Origin: Ketobacter sp. | GTDB lineage: Bacteria; Pseudomonadota; Gammaproteobacteria; Pseudomonadales; Ketobacteraceae | Length of the DNA stretch: 64,000 nt | Reading direction: 5' to 3' | Assembly: GCF_003671495.1 (NCBI RefSeq) | Contig: NZ_RCHN01000037.1 | Location: forward strand, 1-64,000 | In this document: positions 25,952-38,350 of the stretch, one piece after another | How the letters are laid out: the number at the start of each line of letters is the position of its first letter | Position numbering within the stretch: the stretch's first letter is position 1 | Program-made: the position numbers and the translations under genes | Notes under the pieces: model-generated | Databases searched by the model: none | Seen by the model: only the letters and a program-made list of their open reading frames with translations | What the model was told of the DNA's origin: nothing

Positions 25952-26794
25952 CTAAATCCTGCCTTCTGCGTGGGTTTCCACCACAATGCTGTAGCCCGAC
26001 TTCAGGCGCTCAATCATGGCGGACTTTACTTCCTGGTTCTTGTGGTTACGCCATTCCCGCTCTACCGTCGGCCGGATCTCGGCCAGTCTTGGTAAGCGCG
26101 GCGCTTGCCTGGCCAGCAACTTCACCAGATGAACACCATATTCGGACTGAATCGGCGCGCTCCACTGGTCAATCGCCAATGACTCCAGCTGCGCGCTGAA
26201 GCCGTCGCCAAACCAACTGTCGATATCGTATGCCGGGCTCAGGGCGACGAAGCCGGGGAGCAAGGTGGCATCCCCTGTCACCGGCTGGTTTGCCCGTAAT
26301 GCCTGTTCAGCGGCCTGGATGCGCGTTGCCAGCTGCGGCTCCTGCCCTTTGAAAAACACCTGTTCGAAGCTGAACTGGCTCCCGCTTTGAAATTTATCCG
26401 GATGCTGCTGCAGGTATGCGCTCAACTCGGCATCCGTGGCTTCATAAAAGCGGGCCGCTTCGGTGGTGAGAAATTCCATTTTCTGGCGCAGTCGGCGCCG
26501 GATCACCCGGTCATCTGCGTCCAGACCCAGGGCTAACGCCTGCCGGTAAAAAATTTCCTCCACGATGAAGTCGTCGATCAGCTGCTGCAATTCATCCGCA
26601 CTGGGGGGGCGTTGCCAGGACTTTTCGAACTGCGCCGCAAGCTGGTCGATGCGACCCTGGTCCACACGAATTTCACCCGTCGGTGAGGCTGCATCCGGAT
26701 TCACCCACCCATAGAGCCCGAAGAGCACAGCCCCTATCAGCAGAAAGTGCAGGATGGGTTCCCTGAAAATAGGATGCACAGAAAGCGGATGCAC
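25952..26794 (-). CDS. PpiC/SurA-type peptidyl-prolyl isomerase, membrane-anchored, copy 2
   Basis: Protein of 280 aa with an N-terminal anchor (about residues 14-31), a helical region with DELQQLIDDFIVEEIFYRQALALGLDADD and the same C-terminal parvulin-like end (DQWSAPIQSEYGVHLVKL). It is similar in layout and in several blocks to the PPIase at 17.4-18.3 kb. It is the first gene of the second cluster and is followed after one base by the HupE/UreJ gene. Presumed periplasmic folding factor for the other exported products. Confidence 0.83.
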   Translation of the reverse strand: MHPLSVHPIFREPILHFLLIGAVLFGLYGWVNPDAASPTGEIRVDQGRIDQLAAQFEKSWQRPPSADELQQLIDDFIVEEIFYRQALALGLDADDRVIRRRLRQKMEFLTTEAARFYEATDAELSAYLQQHPDKFQSGSQFSFEQVFFKGQEPQLATRIQAAEQALRANQPVTGDATLLPGFVALSPAYDIDSWFGDGFSAQLESLAIDQWSAPIQSEYGVHLVKLLARQAPRLPRLAEIRPTVEREWRNHKNQEVKSAMIERLKSGYSIVVETHAEGRI

Positions 26795-27136
26795 GTGGTT
26801 CTCCTGTCTTGCAATGAAACAGAGTCTTGAACAGCATTGGCCCCTTGAATCAGATGGGCATTAATTTGGGCTTCGGCTACAGGTATACAACGGCAAGCAC
26901 TGACGGATTCACCCTTCCGCTCAGGACTCACTGCGCCGGCTAACAAGGTGGCGACAACAGGACGCATCACTAAGAATTATTTTCATTTGGATAGTAATGC
27001 GGTCTGCTCCATATGTAAACACAACCCCAACCTCTTCTGGAGATCACATTCATAACATGGAATGATGGCATTCCTGTTGACGCCACTCATGGAAAGACGT
27101 ATTTCAACAACGCTCCATCTATTCAAGGATCTACTC
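26795..27136. other. 342-bp divergent intergenic region
   Basis: Separates the second envelope cluster (minus) from the DUF2834 gene (plus). No supported ORF lies inside. It holds a Fur-box-like sequence at 26969-26987 and AT-rich stretches around 26970-27000 that could be promoter cores for either side. No -35/-10 pair was convincing. Confidence 0.5.
26969..26987 (-). promoter_or_regulatory. Candidate Fur box
   Basis: On the minus strand the 19-mer AATGAAAATAATTCTTAGT matches the palindromic Fur-type pattern AATGAGAAT-A-ATTCTCATT at 16 of 19 positions by eye. It lies about 175 bp upstream of the PPIase copy 2 start and about 150 bp upstream of the DUF2834 gene, so it could serve either. A single AT-rich match in 64 kb could be chance. 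Confidence 0.4.
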
Positions 27137-27577
27137 ATGCACAATAACTCAGCGCTGTTCTATCTCTACCTTTGCATCGGGCTGTGTGCCCTTGTGCTCA
27201 CCTGGGTACACATTCCCAGCTACATGGGTGGCGGCATCCTCGACGCCAACATCCAATTCTGGAAAGACGCGCTGGTGAACGCCAATCCGGCCAGCACCTT
27301 TCTGGCGGTCGACATTCTGTTCCTGGCCTTGGCAGTGGAAATCTGGATGGTGCTGGAAAGCCGCCGCCTGGGGATACGCTATGTGTGGGGCTACATTGCC
27401 ATCGCCACCTTCATCGGAATCAGCTTTGCTGTCCCGGTGTTTCTGGCCATGCGGGAAAAGCACCTCTCCGCCGAGCGCCGCAATACAGAGGTCACCTTGA
27501 AGGCGTATGATATTGCCATTCTGGTGTTGCTCGGGGTGGTGACCCTGGGCACCGGGGTATGGCTCTATCTCAAATAA
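27137..27577 (+). CDS. DUF2834 family membrane protein
   Basis: Small membrane protein of 146 aa with four predicted helices (about 8-26, 48-66, 76-100, 120-142). The pattern YLCIGLCALVLTWVHIPSY, then PASTFLAVDILFLALAVEIWMVLE and the central YIAIATFIGISFAVPVFLAMRE identify the DUF2834 family, of unknown function. The longer open frame starts at 27062, but the ATG at 27137 has AAGGA 7 nt upstream and places the first helix correctly. It precedes the CoA-transferase gene by 9 bp and is probably co-transcribed. Confidence 0.82.
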   Translation: MHNNSALFYLYLCIGLCALVLTWVHIPSYMGGGILDANIQFWKDALVNANPASTFLAVDILFLALAVEIWMVLESRRLGIRYVWGYIAIATFIGISFAVPVFLAMREKHLSAERRNTEVTLKAYDIAILVLLGVVTLGTGVWLYLK

Positions 27578-27586
27578 GGAATTGCA

Positions 27587-28873
27587 ATGACAGTGTTCGT
27601 GGATTCCGCCCTGGAGGCGGTAAAAAATATTCGCTCCGGACAACGGATCTGGGTGCACTCCATGGCCGCGACCCCCTGGGTGTTACTGGATGCCCTGGCA
27701 GAACATGCCCTGCAGCACCGCAACATTGAACTCTACCAACTGCACCTGGAACACGCAGAGGGCCTGGCCAAAGCCGTGGATGGCGGCCACCTGGCACCCA
27801 AGGCCTATTTCGCCAGCCAGTACAACCGACAGCTGATCCAGGAAGGCAAAGCAGACTACATTCCCATTTCCCTGTCAGAGATTCCACGACTGTTCCGCCG
27901 CCGCGAACAACCGATTGATGTGGCCCTGGTGCAGGTTGCCCCACCGGACCGCCACGGCATCTGCTCCCTCGGCATTTCCGTGGAAGCCACCCGCGCTGCC
28001 TGCGAAGTGGCCAGCACGGTGATTGCCCACATCAACCCAAGCATGCCCCGCACCCATGGGGATGCGTTCATTCACCTGAACCAGATCAACATCGCCTATG
28101 AACAGGACCTGCCCATGCCGGAGCACAGCCCATCAGTGCTGAGCGAGGTTAACCGCCGCATCGGGCAGCAGGTCTCCACACTGATTGATGATGGCGACTG
28201 CCTGCAGATGGGTATTGGCGATATTCCCGACGCCACCCTGGCCTGCCTGCGACAACACGAACACCTGGGCATTCACACGGAAATGTTTTCCGATGGCGTG
28301 GTTCCCCTGTGCGAAAGCGGCGTGATTGATAACAGCCGCAAACGCAAGCACCCGGGCAAACTGGTGACGGGGTTCGTGATGGGCAGCAAGCAACTCTACG
28401 ACTTTGTGGATGACAATTCCGAAGTGGCGTTCCTGGATATTGAATACATCAACAGCATCGAGACCATCTGCGGCAATCCCAACATGGTCAGCATCAACAG
28501 CGCCCTGCAGGTGGATCTTTCCGGTCAGATCTGCGCAGACTCCCTGGGCACCCACATTTATTCCGGTGTGGGCGGGCAATTGGATTTTGTCATGGGCGCC
28601 AGCTTGTCCGAGCATGGCCGCTCCATCATCGCCTTCCCCTCCACCGCCGGCGGCGGCAAATACTCCCGCATCGTGCCAGTGCTGGAGCTGGGCTCCGGGG
28701 TGGTGACACCCCGGGGCAGCGTCCACCATGTGGTGACGGAATACGGCATCGCCAACCTGCGCGGCAAAAGCCTGCGGGAACGCACCCGGGCCCTGATCGG
28801 CATCGCCCATCCGGATTTTCGGGAACAACTGGCCCGGCAGGCCTTCGAGTTTTGGCGTATCCGCCTGCCATGA
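27587..28873 (+). CDS. Acetyl-CoA hydrolase/CoA transferase family protein
   Basis: Family I CoA transferase of 428 aa, closest in pattern to 4-hydroxybutyrate CoA-transferase / acetyl-CoA hydrolase. The active-site glutamate is in GIHTEMFSDG (about E231). The CoA-loop GVGGQLDFVMGAS and the C-terminal VVTEYGIANLRGKSLRER are diagnostic. It would swap CoA between acetyl- or succinyl-CoA and a carboxylate; the preferred acid cannot be inferred. GGAATTGCA precedes the ATG 9 bp after the DUF2834 gene. Confidence 0.9.
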   Translation: MTVFVDSALEAVKNIRSGQRIWVHSMAATPWVLLDALAEHALQHRNIELYQLHLEHAEGLAKAVDGGHLAPKAYFASQYNRQLIQEGKADYIPISLSEIPRLFRRREQPIDVALVQVAPPDRHGICSLGISVEATRAACEVASTVIAHINPSMPRTHGDAFIHLNQINIAYEQDLPMPEHSPSVLSEVNRRIGQQVSTLIDDGDCLQMGIGDIPDATLACLRQHEHLGIHTEMFSDGVVPLCESGVIDNSRKRKHPGKLVTGFVMGSKQLYDFVDDNSEVAFLDIEYINSIETICGNPNMVSINSALQVDLSGQICADSLGTHIYSGVGGQLDFVMGASLSEHGRSIIAFPSTAGGGKYSRIVPVLELGSGVVTPRGSVHHVVTEYGIANLRGKSLRERTRALIGIAHPDFREQLARQAFEFWRIRLP

Positions 28874-28931
28874 ATTGGGTTAAGGTGAGTCCCTTGGAAC
28901 GTATTTTTAAAAGCCCATAGGAGAACAAAAG

Positions 28932-29321
28932 ATGAACACCTTAACAAGCAACGCGCTGAAGATCATGACCGTGGCATTGATTGCGGCACTGGCCCAGGGT
29001 TGCACCATCTACTGGAGTGGAATGGTGGACAACAAAAGTGGGAAGAATATTACCGTGACCGGGAAAGGCCCGGATGAGACCACCTGGAAGGTCAACGCCG
29101 ACGAGACCGTAAAAATCACCTGGAAATATAAATGCCTTGAAGTCACCGAAGGGGGCACGTCCTACTACTTTGATGCGCAGAACGTGCCCAAGGCCGCCCA
29201 GAAAATGTCGGGGGTCACCTACACCGTTTACACCGCCTATCGGGATCACCAGATGTTCTATGTAATGGAAGGCGGCAATCCTCAGCCTCTGCCCACTCTG
29301 GAAAGCTGCCCCGCCCAATAA
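28932..29321 (+). CDS. Small lipoprotein of unknown function
   Basis: Protein of 129 aa with a lipoprotein signal (lipobox LAQGC, Cys24) and a compact beta-rich mature domain (NITVTGKGPDETTWKV, VKITWKYKCLEV, TYTVYTAYRDHQMFYV). No family recognised. AGGAG about 8 nt upstream supports the start. A GCCCCG/CGGGGC inverted repeat (29308-29335) spans its stop codon and may help terminate transcription toward the convergent pyruvate kinase gene. Confidence 0.7.
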   Translation: MNTLTSNALKIMTVALIAALAQGCTIYWSGMVDNKSGKNITVTGKGPDETTWKVNADETVKITWKYKCLEVTEGGTSYYFDAQNVPKAAQKMSGVTYTVYTAYRDHQMFYVMEGGNPQPLPTLESCPAQ

Positions 29322-29353
29322 CATCATAACGGGGCAACTGAAGCGGGTGGCGG

Positions 29354-30799
29354 TTACAGAATCACGCCGCCCACTTCCACCACTTTCAGAGTGTTGGTGC
29401 CACCGTTGACGTTAACAAAATCGCCCTTGGTGAGAATCACTTTGTCACCGGCCGTCACCACCCCCTGCTCCAGCAACACATCCACCGCTTTCTGATTCAC
29501 TTCCACCGGCGGCACCGTGGCGCTGTCAAAGTTGACCGTCTGAATTCCGCGATACACTGTCAGGCGGCGTTGGCAGGCCGCATGGGGAGTGAAGGCCACG
29601 ATGGGCAGGCCGGAACGAATCCGCGACATCATGATGGGCGTGGAGCCGGTTTCCGTCATGGCGATGATGGCTTTCACCCCCGGCAACCGATTGGCCACAT
29701 ACATGGCCGCGGTGGCAATGGATTCATCGATGCGGTCCGGCACGTGATCATCCCGCCGCCACTGATCGCGCATCTGATGGGAACGTTCCGCCCCCAGGAT
29801 GATGCGGTTCATGGCCTGCACGGTGGCCAGTGGAAATTGTCCGGTGGCGGTTTCGGCTGACAGCATCACCGCATCAGTACCATCCAACACCGCGTTGGCC
29901 ACATCCGAAACTTCCGCCCGGGTCGGTTGTGGATTGCTGATCATGGATTCCATCATCTGGGTGGCGGTGATGACAAAGCGGTTCAATTGCCGGGCACGGA
30001 ACGTGATGTGCTTTTGCACGCCCACCAACTCGGCGTCACCGATTTCCACCGCCAGATCACCCCGCGCCACCATCACACCATCGGACGCCAGAATAATGTC
30101 ATCCAGGGTGGCATCTTCTGCCACCGCTTCGGCCCGCTCGATCTTGGCCACCAGTCCACCGCAACCGCCGGCTTGCCGGTAGAGTTCACGGGCTTCATGC
30201 ACATCGGCGGCATCCCGCGGAAACGAAATGGCAACATAATCCACATCCATAGCGGCTGCCGTCACGATGTCAGCGCGATCCTTGTCCGTGAGCGCCTTGG
30301 CGGTGAGTCCGCCACCCTTGCGGTTGACGCCTTTTTTATCACTGAGCACACCACCCAGTACCACCCGGCAATGCACCGCAGGGCCTGCCACCTTTTCCAC
30401 CGCCAGCTCAATCAGGCCGTCATTGAGCAGCAGGGTGTCACCGGCCTCGCAATCATTGGGCAGTTCCTTGTAGGCAAGCCCCACCGCCTGCTGATCACCG
30501 GCGCTTTCATCCATGGCCGCATCCAGAATAAAGGCATCGCCTTTGTGCAGCGTGATCTCACCGCTTTTGAAACGGGCGATGCGGATCTTCGGCCCTTGCA
30601 GATCCACCAGGATGGCCACACACGTGTCCAGCTGGGCCGCCACCTTACGAATGCGCTCGCCGACGGCCTGATGATGATCTGCGCTGCCATGGGAAAAATT
30701 CAGCCTGAATACATTAACACCCGCTTCGATCAGGGCTTTGAGCATGACTTCGCTATCGCAGGCGGGCCCCACGGTAGCCACAATTTTGGTACGACGCAC
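29354..30799 (-). CDS. pyk: Pyruvate kinase
   Basis: Converts phosphoenolpyruvate and ADP to pyruvate and ATP. The start motif RRTKIVATVGPA, NFSHGSADHH, the K+/Mg2+ region LVDLQGPKIRIARF, the active-site block KIERAEAVAED, MVARGDLAVEIG and ITATQMMESMI are all present. The frame is open to 30844, but GTG at 30799 has GGGGGA upstream and yields the standard N-terminus (481 aa), so I use it. It lies 41 bp after fumC in the same direction, giving an aconitase-fumarase-pyruvate kinase unit. Confidence 0.95.
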   Translation of the reverse strand: MRRTKIVATVGPACDSEVMLKALIEAGVNVFRLNFSHGSADHHQAVGERIRKVAAQLDTCVAILVDLQGPKIRIARFKSGEITLHKGDAFILDAAMDESAGDQQAVGLAYKELPNDCEAGDTLLLNDGLIELAVEKVAGPAVHCRVVLGGVLSDKKGVNRKGGGLTAKALTDKDRADIVTAAAMDVDYVAISFPRDAADVHEARELYRQAGGCGGLVAKIERAEAVAEDATLDDIILASDGVMVARGDLAVEIGDAELVGVQKHITFRARQLNRFVITATQMMESMISNPQPTRAEVSDVANAVLDGTDAVMLSAETATGQFPLATVQAMNRIILGAERSHQMRDQWRRDDHVPDRIDESIATAAMYVANRLPGVKAIIAMTETGSTPIMMSRIRSGLPIVAFTPHAACQRRLTVYRGIQTVNFDSATVPPVEVNQKAVDVLLEQGVVTAGDKVILTKGDFVNVNGGTNTLKVVEVGGVIL

Positions 30800-30840
30800 C
30801 TTTATTCCCCCTAGGCATGGTTGTCCGGAGCATAACGCCA

Positions 30841-32226
<1,386 letters not shown>

Positions 32227-32232
32227 CTCATT

Positions 32233-34923
<2,691 letters not shown>

Positions 34924-34963
34924 AGAAACCCTCCTTTGCCAAGCAGACGGTTACGCAATTGCA

Positions 34964-34994
34964 GCTGTTAGACAGCAAACCCGGTAACGGGTTT
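34964..34994. repeat. Two adjacent hairpins upstream of acnA
   Basis: GCTGT/ACAGC (34964-34976) is followed directly by AAACCCG-GTAA-CGGGTTT (34977-34994, perfect 7-bp stem). They lie between acnA and the end of the MpaB copy 2 gene. They may be part of the MpaB terminator or of the acnA leader. Confidence 0.35.
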
Positions 34995-35091
34995 CTGCGA
35001 GCGGGTGACTAGGTCTTTTTCATGGTGAAGGTTGCGAGCGGGGATGTCAAACCAGAGGCAGGCTTCTGCACATCCGCCCCGGCAAGACGTT

Positions 35092-35141
35092 GGCACCTTC
35101 ATTATTCGCCGGTCATTCGCCGGTTCGGTCATGAAGGTGCC
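35092..35141. repeat. 11-bp inverted repeat enclosing a direct repeat
   Basis: GGCACCTTCAT (35092-35102) and ATGAAGGTGCC (35131-35141) are perfect reverse complements. The 28-nt loop holds two copies of ATTCGCCGGT. It starts 27 bp downstream of the MpaB copy 2 stop. No T-tract follows on either strand; a role in transcript 3'-end stability is the simplest reading. Confidence 0.4.
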
Positions 35142-35167
35142 CGCCAGAGCCTTCGGCAGGCCCGAGA

Positions 35168-36412
35168 TTACCGCGCCAGGCTGGAAACCGGCGTAAAAGT
35201 CGTATCCGCCCGGGTGGCTTTGATGCGTGCAGTGAACTCCTCCGCAGCGGCCTTCTCACCCAGTTTCACCAACAGTTGATTGGCGCCCGGGATGGACTTG
35301 CGCAACAACTCGGAGCCCACCCGCAACGGCACCTGCGCCGGCCAGAAGTATTTGGCCCAACGCACCTTGGGCAGACCCAGGCGATCCCCTGCCACATCCC
35401 CCAGCACATAGCGGGTATAGCCCGCCCGCAGGGTCTGCTCCAGATCACCCAGTCGTTGCAGCAGCGGGCCTTCACCGTCCAGGGTCGGCGGCGCGCTGGC
35501 CAGAGATTGCCCCAGGCGCAGGGAATCTTCATCCGGTTCGCACACGGTGGCCATCACATGGTACAGCGCGCGCATGGAATCCGCTTCGTTGGCCGGCAGC
35601 ACCCGCTCTTCCACCCCCATCAGGTAACCCACATAACGCCACAGGTGAATCACTGCCTCCCGCTCCCGCTTGCTGAACAGAAAGCCCATGGCCCGCAGGC
35701 CGGTAAGAAAGATCGAGGAAAACTCCAGGATGGTGGCCATGCTGTCCCACTGGTTCAGGGGGTGGCCCCACTCGCTGTTCCACTTGCCGGACTCCAACAG
35801 CATGCGACGTACCTGGGCATGCATCAGCCGCACCCGCACCGCGCTTTTGAAGCCTTCCTGATCCCGTTCCAGGCCGCCGACAGTGGTCACGTCCATCCAG
35901 AATTTGCCGGTCTCCACCAAACGGCGGGGCGTCATGCGATCCAGCTGACCGGTGAACACCAGAGGCTTGGCGGCGGCACCGCCCAGATAGCCGCCCATCA
36001 ACGCCAGGTTGCGCAACACCAGTTCGCCAAAGGGGCCAACCCGCCGGGAGACCTCACAGCCCAGTTTGAGTTTGTCCCGGTCCAGCCAGATGGGCTCATC
36101 GTCCACCTGGGCAAACAGGTCGATCAGGGGCTGGGGTGGATTGTCCACACTGTCGATACCCTGCTCCAGGGCCTGGTCCACCAGCTTGCGGCCCTGACCG
36201 GTGGGCAGGTCTTTGTACATCTGCACCACGGCATCCGCCAGGGCATCCCCCATCAGCATGTGACGCTCGATATCCTGCATTTGCGCGGTGGTGGGATGAG
36301 GGTCGCTGCCGTACATCAGGCGGAACAGGCGCCGCACAGGCTTGAGTCTGGATCGATTGGGGTCACCCATACGGGAGACGTAACGGATGTGGTGGCTGGC
36401 ACTCATGTTCAT
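35168..36412 (-). CDS. Oxygenase MpaB family protein (DUF2236), copy 2
   Basis: Protein of 414 aa of the same family as the gene at 4.0-5.3 kb. Shared blocks are LVLRNLALMGGYLGGAAAKPLVFTGQL, RRLVETGKFWMDVTTVGGLERDQEGF, AVRVRLMHAQVRRML and WRYVGYLMGVEERVLP. No signal peptide. The start at 36412 has GAGGGA in front; the longer frame to 36529 runs into the upstream terminator region. Likely heme-containing oxygenase of a hydrophobic substrate (family inference). It is downstream of an acyl-CoA ligase gene but separated from it by a strong terminator, so it is transcribed independently. Unlike copy 1 it has no adjacent regulator. Confidence 0.85.
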   Translation of the reverse strand: MNMSASHHIRYVSRMGDPNRSRLKPVRRLFRLMYGSDPHPTTAQMQDIERHMLMGDALADAVVQMYKDLPTGQGRKLVDQALEQGIDSVDNPPQPLIDLFAQVDDEPIWLDRDKLKLGCEVSRRVGPFGELVLRNLALMGGYLGGAAAKPLVFTGQLDRMTPRRLVETGKFWMDVTTVGGLERDQEGFKSAVRVRLMHAQVRRMLLESGKWNSEWGHPLNQWDSMATILEFSSIFLTGLRAMGFLFSKREREAVIHLWRYVGYLMGVEERVLPANEADSMRALYHVMATVCEPDEDSLRLGQSLASAPPTLDGEGPLLQRLGDLEQTLRAGYTRYVLGDVAGDRLGLPKVRWAKYFWPAQVPLRVGSELLRKSIPGANQLLVKLGEKAAAEEFTARIKATRADTTFTPVSSLAR

Positions 36413-36504
36413 GGAATTTCCCTCGCACAGGTATTGCCGATGAAAAGGGTGCCTTCGGTGTGTAAATTTTATTGTGACGTATCGGCGTTCACGCAAGGCA
36501 CCGC

Positions 36505-36541
36505 AAAAGAAAGGCGGGTCCGGCCGCAACCAGAACCCGCC
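36505..36541 (-). terminator. Intrinsic terminator of the acyl-CoA ligase gene
   Basis: On the minus strand GGCGGGT and ACCCGCC form a 7-bp GC-rich stem (36541-36513), followed by TTTCTTTT. It lies about 60 bp after the ligase stop. The right flank shares an 18/20 match with the palindrome at 39737-39756. Confidence 0.65.
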
Positions 36542-36601
36542 AGTTCTATCGAGCTTAGCAAGGGATCAGCTTCGAAACAAGATGTATACTTTGGCTCGAA
36601 C

Positions 36602-38188
36602 TTAGTTTACTTGACGTTCCCGGCCTTCCCAGTAGGGCTTGCGCAGCTCCCGCTTCAGCAGCTTGCCGGAGGGGTTGCGGGGCAGCACGTCCATGAAATC
36701 CACGGACTTGGGCACCTTGTATCCAGCAATTTTCTGTTTGGCGAAGGCAATGATCTCATCCTGGGTCGCCTGGGCACCGGGCTTCAGCACCACACAGGCT
36801 TTCACCGCCTCACCCCACTTGTCGTCCGGCACACCGATCACCGCCACGTCAGCGATGGCGTCCATGCCGAACAGGGCGCTTTCCACTTCGGCGGGGTACA
36901 CGTTCTCACCACCGGACACCACCATGTCCTTGATGCGGTCCTGCACGTAAACGTAGCCGTCTTCATCCTTGTACCCGGCGTCACCGGTGTGCACCCAGCC
37001 ATTGATGAGGGTGGACTCAGTGGCATCCGGACGTTTCCAGTAGCCGATCATATTGGACGGAGACTTGATGCAGATCTCGCCGATGGTACCGGTGGGCACC
37101 GGGTTGCCGTCGTTGTCCTTGATTTCCACTTCGATCCCGGGGCGGGTTTTGCCGGCAGAACGCATGCGCGGGTTGCCGTTGGGATCGTGATCTTCCGCCG
37201 GCAGGTAAGTGCCATAGCCGATGGTTTCGGTCATGCCGTAGAGTTGGATAAAGCCGCACTGGAACACATCCATGGCTTTTTTCAGCAATGGCAGGGGGAT
37301 TGGCGAGGCACCGTAGACCATGTACTTCAGGGTGGAGAAATCCGTGTCTTTGCAGGTGGGGTCTGCCAGCACGAACTGCATGGCCGCCGGCACGATGAAC
37401 ATCTTGCTGATGCCAAAGTCGCGGATCGCCTGCAGGCAGCCGGCCGGGGTGAATTCACTCAGCACCACATTCTTGGCACCGGCATAAAGACCGATCAGCG
37501 CCCAACCAGTGCCGCCAATGTGGAAGTTGGGCATGGCATTCAGGCTGACGTCTTCTGCAGTCCAGGTGGTCCACTCTTCTTCCGGCTCGCCGGATTCCGC
37601 CTGTACCCGGTTGAGGGCGTAGAACGCATGGTGGGACACCATCACGCCTTTGGGGTGGCCGGTGGTGCCACTGGTGTACATCTGCACCGCCACATCGTCA
37701 GGCTTCACTTCCACGTCGGGGTCTGCATCGGATTGCGCATCACGCCATTGGGGGAAACAGGGGTACTGATCGTCGCTGTCTTCCAGCAGGATAACCTGTT
37801 TGATATGCCCCAGCTCACCCTTGATGGCTTCGTACATGGGCAGGAATTCACGCTCCAGGAACAAGACCGGGGCTTCGGCGTCGTTGAGAATATAGGCCAC
37901 TTCCGGTGGCGCCAGGCGCCAGTTGATGCCCACCACCACCATGTCCGCCTTGGCGGCGCCGATCAGCAGTTCATAGTACCAGTCGGAGTTTTTGCCCATC
38001 ACCGCAACGCGGGACTGGGGCGCAATGTCCGCAGCCAGCAGGCCGTTGGCAATCTGGTTGGTGTTCAGGTTGTAGGTGCGATAATCGGTTACCCGATCCT
38101 TGAACACAAAGGCCGTGGCATCCGGGCGATGCTGGCCGTGATAGCGAGCGATGTCTCCCAGGTTATTGATTTCCGGGTAGTATGGCAT
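36602..38188 (-). CDS. Acyl-CoA synthetase (AMP-forming, FadD/FadK-like)
   Basis: Activates a carboxylic acid as its CoA thioester through an acyl-AMP. The 528 aa ANL enzyme has the P-loop-like MYTSGTTGHPKGVMVSHH, YGMTETIGYGTYLPAED, the hinge GWVHTGDAGYKDEDGYVYVQDR and the catalytic Lys in NPSGKLLKRELR. Together with the MpaB and SRPBCC/NmrA neighbours it suggests breakdown or salvage of fatty, terpenoid or steroid side-chain acids, but the acid cannot be specified. A terminator follows its stop. Confidence 0.92.
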   Translation of the reverse strand: MPYYPEINNLGDIARYHGQHRPDATAFVFKDRVTDYRTYNLNTNQIANGLLAADIAPQSRVAVMGKNSDWYYELLIGAAKADMVVVGINWRLAPPEVAYILNDAEAPVLFLEREFLPMYEAIKGELGHIKQVILLEDSDDQYPCFPQWRDAQSDADPDVEVKPDDVAVQMYTSGTTGHPKGVMVSHHAFYALNRVQAESGEPEEEWTTWTAEDVSLNAMPNFHIGGTGWALIGLYAGAKNVVLSEFTPAGCLQAIRDFGISKMFIVPAAMQFVLADPTCKDTDFSTLKYMVYGASPIPLPLLKKAMDVFQCGFIQLYGMTETIGYGTYLPAEDHDPNGNPRMRSAGKTRPGIEVEIKDNDGNPVPTGTIGEICIKSPSNMIGYWKRPDATESTLINGWVHTGDAGYKDEDGYVYVQDRIKDMVVSGGENVYPAEVESALFGMDAIADVAVIGVPDDKWGEAVKACVVLKPGAQATQDEIIAFAKQKIAGYKVPKSVDFMDVLPRNPSGKLLKRELRKPYWEGRERQVN

Positions 38189-38308
38189 GTTGGGTTCCCT
38201 CTAAAATGGCGCCGGCGGGCAATCCCCCGCGGCACAACAAGTGTCGTTATGACGCGCCCATGACGCGATAGTCAGAGCCTAATCAGGCTGGGGGGGCAAA
38301 TCAATGTC

Positions 38309-38332
38309 CAAAACGCTCAGCTTGGCCGAGCG
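38309..38332 (-). terminator. Intrinsic terminator after the SRPBCC gene
   Basis: On the minus strand CGCTCGGC-CAA-GCTGAGCG forms an 8-bp stem (one G-U pair) with a 3-nt loop, followed by TTTTGG. It starts 19 bp after the stop of the SRPBCC gene. Confidence 0.6.
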
Positions 38333-38350
38333 AAAATGTGCGCCAGCAGC

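Noticed and set aside
35276-38263. A 995-codon plus-strand open frame across the MpaB copy 2 and acyl-CoA ligase genes
   Set aside because: It is antisense to two clear enzymes, is rich in His/Gln/Gly as expected from a reverse reading of GC-rich codons, and shows no domain.
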